Shown here one piece after another: positions 16,263-23,885 of a DNA stretch of 64,000 nucleotides. Source of the DNA: Bacteroidales bacterium (GTDB lineage: Bacteria; Bacteroidota; Bacteroidia; Bacteroidales; UBA932); the NCBI GenBank assembly GCA_017561885.1, contig JAFZBF010000002.1, positions 1 through 64,000 of the forward strand, given 5' to 3'. The position numbers and the translations under genes are program-made. The first letter of the stretch is position 1; every line of letters begins with the position of its first letter. The notes below the pieces were generated by a model. The model saw only the letters and a program-made list of their open reading frames with translations, was not told the DNA's origin and did not search any database.

Positions 16263-17294
16263 TTATTTGCAAGAATAACTGTCCATCGTGATTATCATCC
16301 CGACCACTCCGACATAGTCCGATGCGCCGTTGGCCACGCCGTTGGTTTTAAGGAAGCGGTCCATCATCCACCTCTGGGCATTGTCAATAAGTCTTATACG
16401 CTTCACATCCCAGTATTCCCGACAGGCTGCATAATCTTGCTTTGCCTTTTCAGACAAGGCAGACAACCACTCTGCATACACATCCTCAGGGAGCAGACTT
16501 CTTGCATTGCTTGCGAAATACGGCATAATGCTCAGATAGCCGCTGTACCTCACGGCTGCGTTATCTGACTGACGGCAGAAGTTGAATGCCCAATAGTTTG
16601 CCTCGGCCTCACTGGTGACACCGGCAAGATGAGCGAGCTCGTGGGCCATAGTAAACGGGTATTCTACATCCAGAAGTTCAAGGTTCAGCTGAGACTCGCA
16701 GAAGAACGGTCCCATGAAGCCAAGCACACCGACAGAGGAATAAAGAGGATTGATGATGGGTTTCTTTATATGCTGCCATTTCCGGAGTCCGGTGTAACCG
16801 AAGTTTGACACAACCGATGAGTAATACTCCTTGACATCTGTTTCCAGAGCATCCCGGTCACAGGATGCAGCCGTACCTGCTGCAACATTCAGGGATTCAG
16901 TATAGTCAGCGAGAAAACGTGAGAATTCTTCGTATGAATAGGCCGCTTTCTCTATACTCAACCTTGAATAAAGCGGTGTGCGGAAATAATTGTTACCCCA
17001 CCCCATATATAGCCATATGACAAGCCACATGGCGACACGGGCAGTCCCGGCAAGCCAGCGGAAGAAGCCTTCTCTCCTGCGGACCGTCCTGACTATGATG
17101 GCTATAAATGCCAGGACGAAACCGATGACAACCACTTCTTCCAATGAGACAGGAACGGCAGATGCAACAAGGGACAAGCTCGAAGAAATGACGGGATAGC
17201 ACCGCAATGAGTAGAAGTCGGCAAGCGGAACATATACCCGGCATCCGATAACAAACGCCAGGAGAACAAGACCGATTATGTCGCTTTTTCGCAT
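16263..17294 (-). CDS. DUF3810 membrane protein with HExxH zinc-protease motif
   Basis: A 343-residue protein with three hydrophobic helices in the first 100 residues followed by a soluble domain. The segment MAHELAHLAGVTSEAEANYWAF contains H218-E219-L-A-H222 and a downstream Glu229, the layout of a zincin-type metalloprotease. This is the DUF3810 family of Bacteroidetes; no substrate is known. It starts 28 bases after the stop of the thioredoxin lipoprotein gene and is followed 67 bases later by the phosphatase, so all three may be co-transcribed. Confidence 0.85.
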   Translation of the reverse strand: MRKSDIIGLVLLAFVIGCRVYVPLADFYSLRCYPVISSSLSLVASAVPVSLEEVVVIGFVLAFIAIIVRTVRRREGFFRWLAGTARVAMWLVIWLYMGWGNNYFRTPLYSRLSIEKAAYSYEEFSRFLADYTESLNVAAGTAASCDRDALETDVKEYYSSVVSNFGYTGLRKWQHIKKPIINPLYSSVGVLGFMGPFFCESQLNLELLDVEYPFTMAHELAHLAGVTSEAEANYWAFNFCRQSDNAAVRYSGYLSIMPYFASNARSLLPEDVYAEWLSALSEKAKQDYAACREYWDVKRIRLIDNAQRWMMDRFLKTNGVANGASDYVGVVGMIITMDSYSCK

Positions 17295-17322
17295 AAGCGA
17301 AAGTTACGAATAACGCAGTCTT

Positions 17323-18432
17323 CTATTTGAATATCTCTGACAGTTTTGCTTCCAGCGCTTCACCACGGAGTCCGCGGGCTACGATGGTGCCCTGAGGGTC
17401 GATCAGCAGATTGTCCGGGATAGAATTGACATTGTAAACGTCAGAAGCCACGCTCTGCCAGTATTTCAGGTCAGAGAGATGGATCCAGGGCATTCCCCAT
17501 TCTTTAATGGCTTTCACCCACGCTTCTTTTTCGCGGTCGAATGAAAGGCCGACGATGTCGAAGCCTTTTTTATGATACTTATCGTAAGCTGCCACTACAT
17601 ATGGCATCTCAGCCTTGCAGGGACCGCACCATGCTGCCCAGAAATCCACGAGAACCCACTTGCCCTTGCCTACATACTCACTCAGCTTGTGGGTCACACC
17701 ATTCGGATCAGCCTCTTCCAGGTCGAGGAATTTCTGTCCTACGATAGCTTGTTTGCGAACTTCCGACTCCTGCCACCTGGCTTCAGATTCATCCATCCTG
17801 CGTTTGATGTCAAGCACATACGGATGCTGCGCAAAAGGAGCATCTGATGCAAGAAGTTCGTTGAATGCATCATCACCGGCCAAGGAGGGAACGTGCTCTA
17901 TGAATGCGGCCGGAATCAGATTGTCCATATTCTCCTCGATCATTCCCATAAAGAAATCTGAATACTTCTTGATGGCTGCACGATATTGCGTAACAAACTC
18001 TGCCGCTCTGGCTTCCTGCTCTGCCTCGGGAAGAGATTCAAAGGCTGCAATGAAATTCTCATATTCGGCATATGCTTCAGTATTCCTCTTGTCGCACTCC
18101 GTCAGTTTATTGTTGAGCGCCGAGCCTGTGAGCGTACTGTCAGCAACGTTCACCTTCACAGGCTTTCCGTCATTGAAGAACAGGAACCACCATCCCGAAC
18201 CGTCGACGTTGACAGATAGAAGTGCATTCTTCCCGGCACTTCCCTTCATCACGAAGGAACCGCCGTTGACGACGGCGCTGTCAATCGGTTCTGAACTGAT
18301 CTGGTCTATAAGATATACCGTTTTCCCGTCTTCGGGAGCGGTGCCCTTTACTACATATTTGGCAGTGTCCTGTGAGCAGGCAACGGAGACAACTGCAGCC
18401 ACAAAAAGCGCAAGGATAGATATATTTTTCAT
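17323..18432 (-). CDS. TlpA-like thioredoxin lipoprotein with DUF4369-type N-domain
   Basis: A 369-residue lipoprotein (Cys19 in VACS). An N-terminal beta-rich DUF4369-like domain (about 25-105) precedes a helical linker and a C-terminal AhpC-TSA/thioredoxin-like domain with the active site W-C269-G-P-C272. Such proteins act as periplasm- or membrane-anchored thiol-disulfide oxidoreductases in Bacteroidetes. The frame is open upstream to 18633, but that region overlaps the divergent AlaX-like gene; the ATG at 18432 gives a proper lipoprotein signal and is preceded by a TAATTTTG -7 box. A second ATG lies two codons upstream at 18438. Confidence 0.9.
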   Translation of the reverse strand: MKNISILALFVAAVVSVACSQDTAKYVVKGTAPEDGKTVYLIDQISSEPIDSAVVNGGSFVMKGSAGKNALLSVNVDGSGWWFLFFNDGKPVKVNVADSTLTGSALNNKLTECDKRNTEAYAEYENFIAAFESLPEAEQEARAAEFVTQYRAAIKKYSDFFMGMIEENMDNLIPAAFIEHVPSLAGDDAFNELLASDAPFAQHPYVLDIKRRMDESEARWQESEVRKQAIVGQKFLDLEEADPNGVTHKLSEYVGKGKWVLVDFWAAWCGPCKAEMPYVVAAYDKYHKKGFDIVGLSFDREKEAWVKAIKEWGMPWIHLSDLKYWQSVASDVYNVNSIPDNLLIDPQGTIVARGLRGEALEAKLSEIFK

Positions 18433-18447
18433 AATCATTGTTTTATG

Positions 18448-18455
18448 CAAAATTA
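18448..18455 (-). promoter_or_regulatory. -7 promoter element for the thioredoxin lipoprotein gene
   Basis: On the minus strand these bases read TAATTTTG, a perfect TAnnTTTG element, ending 15 bases before the ATG at 18432. No clear -33 TTTG is seen at standard spacing. Confidence 0.4.
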
Positions 18456-18510
18456 ATGTTTTTCCGATAATTATTACCTTAGCCGTCAATAGGTATAAAC
18501 TATTTTGAAT

Positions 18511-18990
18511 ATGGAAGAACCTGTTCTCAACAGTCACAACAAAGAAGAGTATCCGCCCATGCACACAGCGGAGCATATTCTGAACGCGACAATGGTCCGT
18601 CTTTTCGGCTGTCCCCGCTCCCGGAATGCCCACATAGAGCGCAAGAAGTCAAAATGCGACTATGAACTCTCCGCCGCCCCTGCCGACGAGCAGGTTGCAG
18701 AGATAGAACGGACCGTGAATGAAGTGATTGCGCGTAACCTGGATGTTACAATAGAGTTTGTACCCCGCAAAGAAGCCGCTGCAATCGTCGATCTCAGCAA
18801 GCTACCCGAAGATGTATCTGAGACATTGAGGATTGTCCGTGTCGGGGACTATGATGCCTGCGCATGCATCGGAGCACACGTCAGGAATACATCTGAAATC
18901 GGGACATTCAAGATCATCAGCCACGACTTCGCAGACGGCCGATGGAGAGTCCGGTGGAAAATAATTGAGAACCGGGACAGCCGTATCTGA
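18511..18990 (+). CDS. AlaX-like trans-editing protein (threonyl/alanyl-tRNA synthetase second additional domain)
   Basis: A 159-residue stand-alone SAD domain. The two zinc-binding motifs are present: H18-T-A-E-H22 and C119-I-G-A-H123 (within DACACIGAHV). Such proteins hydrolyse mischarged aminoacyl-tRNA, for example Ser-tRNA(Ala), in the cytoplasm. The protein is somewhat shorter than AlaX enzymes of other bacteria and is the form common in Bacteroidetes. The open frame begins at a TTG at 18505, but the ATG at 18511 is a better start. It ends three bases before the convergent small gene at 18994. Confidence 0.85.
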   Translation: MEEPVLNSHNKEEYPPMHTAEHILNATMVRLFGCPRSRNAHIERKKSKCDYELSAAPADEQVAEIERTVNEVIARNLDVTIEFVPRKEAAAIVDLSKLPEDVSETLRIVRVGDYDACACIGAHVRNTSEIGTFKIISHDFADGRWRVRWKIIENRDSRI

Positions 18991-18993
18991 ACA

Positions 18994-19332
18994 TCAGCTC
19001 ATCCGGGCTTCGGACAAAGGTCTTGACCAGTATACTGCGGCATCGTGTTCCGAAGCGATGACATCTATTTCATCTTGCAATGATTCCAGGAAAGAAGCTT
19101 CCCTTTTGCGGGAGCGGCGGCCTGGGCCGCTGTATATTTCCTTTTCGAAGCAGGCGTCATATGATACGGCGAAGTCTTCAGGATCACTGTGGGGAAAGAA
19201 CGATACGGCAAGTCTGTAAGATATCATTCCAGCTTCGGAATCCGAAATGAGCAATACCAGCGCACCTTTACGTTCTACGCCCGAGAAAGATCCCTGCGCC
19301 TCGAAATATTGTGAGTAAACGTTTATTTCCAT
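18994..19332 (-). CDS. Small conserved-looking protein next to the tocopherol-cyclase-like gene, function unknown
   Basis: A 112-residue protein with no signal peptide or membrane segment. The pattern AGMISYRLAVSFFPHSDPEDFAVSYDACFEKEIYSG suggests a beta-alpha fold, followed by a basic linker (GRRSRKRE). I do not recognise the family. The frame extends to 19386 but that would overlap the upstream gene; the ATG at 19332 lies seven bases after the stop of the tocopherol-cyclase-like gene, so the two are almost certainly co-translated and may act together. Confidence 0.65.
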   Translation of the reverse strand: MEINVYSQYFEAQGSFSGVERKGALVLLISDSEAGMISYRLAVSFFPHSDPEDFAVSYDACFEKEIYSGPGRRSRKREASFLESLQDEIDVIASEHDAAVYWSRPLSEARMS

Positions 19333-19339
19333 AGTGTAA

Positions 19340-20470
19340 TCATTTTTGACAGTATTCACCATACTCGCAGCCGATGTTTTCGGCATGTATCCGGTCGATC
19401 AGGTTGCCGTGAGGATCGAACAGCTGGACGGTTCCAACCCCGTTCCCGCCATTCCATAGACGGTTGTGCCGTTTTGCGCCATCGGGAGATTCATAATTCA
19501 CAAGGAGCATATCCTTCTTTTCGCAGGTGATATCAGTTATCATATGGCCTGATGTGCTTTTCTGTTCCACATGCCAGATGATCTGCGTATCAGTTTCCTT
19601 GCAGTCAAACTCTGTCTGGACGAGAGTCCATGCCTTCGAGAAATTGAACTCGTAGGGTCTGCCTTCATACCAGAAGGCAGAGAGAAGTTTTCTTGGCAGG
19701 GCGAGATGTCCTATCTTCGGCCGGCCCCCACCGATGTCGAAGACACTGTCGGCCAATTTCTTTCCTGTAATCTCGCTTGTCAGATTGTTAGAGGACAGCC
19801 ATACCCATGGAGAAGTAAAGTCCCTCCCCCAGTTCTTGTCCGCATAACCGTAGCAATCTTCGGGACGGACATTGTAACGGCGACCATTCCAGATTACTTC
19901 GCCGTCATACTCTGTCTTCATTCCCTCGGCGTGCCAGAACATCTCGAATGCCTCGGCATGACGGAAAATCTCATCGGCGCCGAAACCGACGTTGAAAGCG
20001 GTAATCTTGTTGATCTTCAAATCCCAGGACATCTGACCGTCCGAACACATCCACTCAGGGTGACTTGCAGAGTCGGCCACACATACCCTGCCATAGGTGC
20101 GGCCTTCCGTCAGAAAACAGTCATCGGCCTCCACACTGAAAGGAACGCCCCAGTTCACAGAAATCTTCTTCCATCCCCAGAAACGGTGAAGCTGAGCTGC
20201 GTCTTCACCCCAGGCTCCGGCCTTTACCATCAGATAGGAAGGTTTGATTCCTGCTGCACGGTTTTCCGGCAGCTGACCGAAAACCGGCTCCTCTCCGCAG
20301 GAATCAGGATTGCAGAGGAAAAACTCGATAAAGAAAGGTTTAGCCTCTCCTGTCAGGGCATCGCGGGCAGTAAAAGAATGCCACCACCAGTCGTATCCCT
20401 GGCTTGCCTGCGCCCCGGACAGCTGACAGGCATCGCGGGCTATGTCGTGTCTGTTGAAACCGTTCTTCAT
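19340..20470 (-). CDS. Tocopherol cyclase-like (lipocalin-type) protein
   Basis: A 376-residue protein that matches the tocopherol cyclase-like family pattern: GYDWWWHSF near the N-terminus, FFIEFFLCNP, a central GYADKNWGRDFTSPWVWLSSNNL block and a C-terminal TVQLFDPHGNLID. The family has a two-domain lipocalin-like fold; plant members close the chromanol ring of tocopherol, while bacterial members have mostly unknown substrates. No signal peptide is seen. No other tocopherol or quinone biosynthesis gene is nearby, so vitamin E synthesis is unlikely; a hydrophobic ligand or prenyl-lipid substrate is an inference. It sits between a carboxylesterase (8-base gap) and a small partner gene (7-base gap). 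Confidence 0.78.
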   Translation of the reverse strand: MKNGFNRHDIARDACQLSGAQASQGYDWWWHSFTARDALTGEAKPFFIEFFLCNPDSCGEEPVFGQLPENRAAGIKPSYLMVKAGAWGEDAAQLHRFWGWKKISVNWGVPFSVEADDCFLTEGRTYGRVCVADSASHPEWMCSDGQMSWDLKINKITAFNVGFGADEIFRHAEAFEMFWHAEGMKTEYDGEVIWNGRRYNVRPEDCYGYADKNWGRDFTSPWVWLSSNNLTSEITGKKLADSVFDIGGGRPKIGHLALPRKLLSAFWYEGRPYEFNFSKAWTLVQTEFDCKETDTQIIWHVEQKSTSGHMITDITCEKKDMLLVNYESPDGAKRHNRLWNGGNGVGTVQLFDPHGNLIDRIHAENIGCEYGEYCQK

Positions 20471-20478
20471 GGCAACTA

Positions 20479-22056
20479 TTATTGTTTGTCTGAGGCTGCG
20501 GCTTTCAGCCTGAAGTTATGCAGTTCCTTGAAGCAGTGACGGTCGATAATCTTCTCCAGCTCACGGTCCGGATTGTTCAGGAAACGTACATTATAGTTCA
20601 GCTCCAGCAGTTCCCCGTTATCTGCAGTGTATGGCTGCCACTGCCTTGGAAGTGACGGAACATTAGGATCACCGGTCTTTGCGAACTGAACCCATATGTC
20701 GCTCATCAGATCAGCAAGCTGCAGGTCGGCTTCTGTCGGCTCCGGCAGGTCTGAACTGCCGGCACGCAGATTGTCGAAACAGAATTTCAGCTCGTTGCCG
20801 TGAACACTTGCCTTGCTGACTGGCGAACGCCAGGTGAACATATACATCCAAGTCCTTGCATTGCGGCTTTCGGCTATCGCATCAGCTGTGATGATAGTCT
20901 TGGGGCGGAACAGCCAGTCGATGCTGAGAAGGTCCTGTGGAGTATAGTCGGGCCAGGCCTTGGCGAAGGCTTTGATATAGTCGTCAGTCTCCTGCTCGAA
21001 TGTGTTCTTCAGCTCCCGACGCGCCTCTTCAAGAGTCAGATCCCTGTTGTAACTCAGCCGTTGCAGTTCGTTGAATGTGGTGCCGATCAGAATCGGGACG
21101 TCATTCGAAATGTCGGCGAAACCATCCTGGAAAGGCTGGTTGAGCAGTACGTCACCGTCCGGCGTAGGGCCGAAGCCCCACATCATCGGAGTACCCGGCC
21201 TGCGGGTGCCGATGCTTGCCGCCATGGCACGCTGTCCGGCCGCGTATAGCTGCTCATACGGAATATCTTTCATCTTTTCGATATGCGCGGCATCTATACC
21301 AAGTTCTTTCATCACGGCCAGGCCGAGCTCTTCCGACATAGCCTTGGTATTGACATTGAGAATGGTGCCGCTCATTATGATGGCCTTGTGGAAAAGGCCC
21401 TTTGCAGGAGGCATACAGAGCAGGGTGCCTACCTTTCCGCCGCCACCCGACTCGCCGAAGATGGTGACATTGCCGGGGTCGCCTCCGAATTTGCTGATGT
21501 TCTTCTGAACCCACTGAAGCGCCTGCACCACATCGAGCATACCGACATTTCCGGAGTATTTATAGTCCGGGCTGGCGGCAGAAAGGTCGAGGAATCCAAG
21601 GATGTTCAGTCTGTGGTTCACGCTGACTACCACCACGTCTTTCTGAGCCAGGTGCATTCCCGGGTCCCAGGCAGAGGTGCCGGAATCGAATCCGCCGCCG
21701 TGCAGCCACACCATCACCGGCATCGAGGCCTTTGTGTCGGTAGTCCACACATTGAGCACACAGCAGTTCTTCTCTGACATCTCTGCTTCCGACAATTTGC
21801 GGCCGGATGTGTTCTGCATAGCCTGCGGACCCCAGTGGTCGCAGATCATCACTGTATCCCACGGAGCCACGGGCTGCGGCGGCATAAACCTCTCCACCTT
21901 GGCATACGGTATGCCGAGGAAGCCTATTGAACCTTCGTGGTCGAATCCTTTCACAAGTCCCGATTCGGTCTTGACGACCATAGGGCCGTAATCCTTTACT
22001 GTGCAGGCCATCGGAATGAACACTGCCAGAACGAGTATGCTCAGATATTTTCTCAT
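20479..22056 (-). CDS. Type-B carboxylesterase lipoprotein
   Basis: A 525-residue lipoprotein (Cys18 in PMAC) with a type-B carboxylesterase (cholinesterase-like) fold. The oxyanion-hole HGGG is at 119-122, the nucleophile Ser203 is in GESGGGGK, the acid is the Glu in TTFNEL, and the His lies in SVHGNELKF. It is a clear paralogue of the protein at 29755-31320. First gene of a leftward unit with the tocopherol-cyclase-like protein. The divergent gene starts 68 bases away, across an inverted repeat. Probable periplasmic or surface esterase acting on small esters, possibly carbohydrate-linked. Confidence 0.9.
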   Translation of the reverse strand: MRKYLSILVLAVFIPMACTVKDYGPMVVKTESGLVKGFDHEGSIGFLGIPYAKVERFMPPQPVAPWDTVMICDHWGPQAMQNTSGRKLSEAEMSEKNCCVLNVWTTDTKASMPVMVWLHGGGFDSGTSAWDPGMHLAQKDVVVVSVNHRLNILGFLDLSAASPDYKYSGNVGMLDVVQALQWVQKNISKFGGDPGNVTIFGESGGGGKVGTLLCMPPAKGLFHKAIIMSGTILNVNTKAMSEELGLAVMKELGIDAAHIEKMKDIPYEQLYAAGQRAMAASIGTRRPGTPMMWGFGPTPDGDVLLNQPFQDGFADISNDVPILIGTTFNELQRLSYNRDLTLEEARRELKNTFEQETDDYIKAFAKAWPDYTPQDLLSIDWLFRPKTIITADAIAESRNARTWMYMFTWRSPVSKASVHGNELKFCFDNLRAGSSDLPEPTEADLQLADLMSDIWVQFAKTGDPNVPSLPRQWQPYTADNGELLELNYNVRFLNNPDRELEKIIDRHCFKELHNFRLKAAASDKQ

Positions 22057-22078
22057 AATACTTCTATGTTGATGATAT

Positions 22079-22118
22079 CAAATTTACTCATTTTATTCCG
22101 CATTATTGAGTAAATTCG
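22079..22118. promoter_or_regulatory. Inverted repeat overlapping divergent -7 elements
   Basis: A perfect 10-base inverted repeat, AATTTACTCA (22081-22090) and TGAGTAAATT (22107-22116), separated by 16 bases. The left arm overlaps a minus-strand TAAATTTG -7 box (22079-22086) for the carboxylesterase gene; the right arm overlaps a near-match TAAATTCG (22111-22118) six bases before the ATG of the C1 peptidase. The arrangement suggests a regulator binding site controlling both genes, but no regulator gene is adjacent. Confidence 0.5.
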
Positions 22119-22124
22119 CTCATT

Positions 22125-23885
22125 ATGAAAAAGCAACTTGTCCTTATTTCTTTGGTGCTGTTCGCAACGGTTGCATCGGCACAGGAGTCCAAGACCTTCA
22201 CCACAGTGAAGGAGTTACCCATTACCAGCGTCAAAAACCAGTACCGCAGCGGTACCTGCTGGGATTTCGGCACGCTGGGTTTCCTCGAGAGCGAAATCCT
22301 GAGGAAAACCGGCAAGACCTATGACCTGTGCGAAATGTTTGTCGTGAACAAAGATTATATGGACAACGCCACCCATTATGTCCGTATGCACGGCTACAGT
22401 CAGATTTCCGAAGGCGGTTCCTGCGACGATGTCATCGAGGTTATCCGCCAGTACGGAATCTGTCCGGAGGATGCAATGCCGGCTCCAGGATCCCTGACCG
22501 GCGACTCCCTTGCCAATTTCAAGGTATTCTTCCCGGAACTGACTGCTCTGGTCAGCAGTGCCGTTGTCAAGGATGCCGCCGAGCCTCAGGCCGACTGGAA
22601 GAACAAGGTGCAGAAACTCATCGACAGTTATGTAGGCACCTGTCCCAGATGGTTTGAATATGAAGGAAAGAGATATACACCGAAATCATTCGCTTCTAGC
22701 CTTGGTCTCGACCTGGACGAATATATCAGCCTGACCAGTTACAGCCACCATCCGTTCAACGAATGGTTCGTCATCGAAGCTCCATACAAGTGGCGTCTGA
22801 AACCCAGCTACAACATACCGATCGAGCAGTTGATGGACGTGCTTGACAGCGCACTTGACGCAGGCTATACTGTTGCCTGGGGCGGCGACGTGACCGGAGA
22901 CTTCAACCGCGCCACAGCCACGGCAGACCTTCCTGAGGGAGTCGTTCCCACCCAGCAGCTGCGCCAGCAGCAGTGGGACAACTGGGATTTTACATACGAC
23001 CACGTGATGCTCATCTACGGCAAGGCTGTCGATGAAACGGGCAAGCCTTATTATCTTGTGAAGAACTCCTGGGGTGAAAGCGGCCCTTACAAAGGTATCT
23101 GGTATATGTCCCGCGACTACATCGCCCTGAATACAACCTATCTTTTCCTCAACCGCGAGGCGTTGCCTTCTGGTCAGGACAATTACAATCTGGCCTCGTT
23201 GAAAAAGCAAGGTCCTTATTACAGGATATTCTCAAAGTATGACAAGATTCCCAACGGAAACGGATGGTCATACTGGTACATTCCGACTGAAGTGGCCGAC
23301 ACGCTGAACATCAAAGTGTCAGAACTCAATAAGGTTATGGCATCGCACGATCCCCACCAGCACGACCACCACGAGTACTTCCTTATGCTCGAAGGTGACG
23401 GAATCATATATATGAACGGAGAGGAAACCGTACTTCATCCCGGTGACGGTTTCATGTGCCCTGGAGAGTCGTCCCACGCACTGCGCAGGACTTCAGCCGA
23501 CCAGCCGATCTCCTATATGATGTTCACCCTTGAAACTCCCGGCGGTCTCCAGGAGACTCCACCTTACTACAAGGCCGATTACAAGGCAGCTGACTGTTAC
23601 GTACCTTTCAGCAAGAAGAAGAGTTTCTGGTATCTAAACCCTAAAGAGACTCTTGGAGGACTGAACATCCAGTCGGTAAGGATAAAGAAAGGCCGCACCC
23701 GCAAGGATCCTGCTGACGGACGCCAGCTGGCATATGTAATTCTTGAAGGAACCGCAGACGTGACGGTAGACGGCATCCCGGTACAACTTCCCGCACCTGC
23801 GGTATGCTATGTTCCAAAAGGATCATCAGGATCGATAACTGCAGTATCAAAGGATGTACGCTACCTGAAGGTAAGGACTCACTGA
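22125..23885 (+). CDS. Secreted C1 (papain/bleomycin-hydrolase-like) peptidase fused to a double cupin
   Basis: A 586-residue protein with signal peptide (1-19, ending ASA). Residues about 25-350 form a C1-type aminopeptidase-like domain with Cys45 in RSGTCWDF, His293 in YDHVML and Asn314 in VKNSWG. Bacteroidetes homologues of this domain normally stop shortly after LNREALP, which here is at about 343-348. The chain instead continues with two cupin domains: the first (about 380-475) has the full metal-binding motif H411xH413xxxE417-x6-G424 and a second motif with His451; the second (about 490-586) is cupin-like but lacks the metal ligands. Fusion of these domains is unusual. The gene ends seven bases inside the convergent FAD oxidoreductase gene. 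Confidence 0.88.
   Translation: MKKQLVLISLVLFATVASAQESKTFTTVKELPITSVKNQYRSGTCWDFGTLGFLESEILRKTGKTYDLCEMFVVNKDYMDNATHYVRMHGYSQISEGGSCDDVIEVIRQYGICPEDAMPAPGSLTGDSLANFKVFFPELTALVSSAVVKDAAEPQADWKNKVQKLIDSYVGTCPRWFEYEGKRYTPKSFASSLGLDLDEYISLTSYSHHPFNEWFVIEAPYKWRLKPSYNIPIEQLMDVLDSALDAGYTVAWGGDVTGDFNRATATADLPEGVVPTQQLRQQQWDNWDFTYDHVMLIYGKAVDETGKPYYLVKNSWGESGPYKGIWYMSRDYIALNTTYLFLNREALPSGQDNYNLASLKKQGPYYRIFSKYDKIPNGNGWSYWYIPTEVADTLNIKVSELNKVMASHDPHQHDHHEYFLMLEGDGIIYMNGEETVLHPGDGFMCPGESSHALRRTSADQPISYMMFTLETPGGLQETPPYYKADYKAADCYVPFSKKKSFWYLNPKETLGGLNIQSVRIKKGRTRKDPADGRQLAYVILEGTADVTVDGIPVQLPAPAVCYVPKGSSGSITAVSKDVRYLKVRTH

Noticed and set aside
17615..18508. A 297-codon plus-strand frame opposite the thioredoxin lipoprotein
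   Set aside because: Ser/Pro-rich shadow; the opposite strand has the CGPC active site and a lipobox.
18433..18633. Longer N-terminus for the thioredoxin lipoprotein
   Set aside because: It would overlap the divergent AlaX-like gene and bury the lipoprotein signal 67 residues inside the chain.
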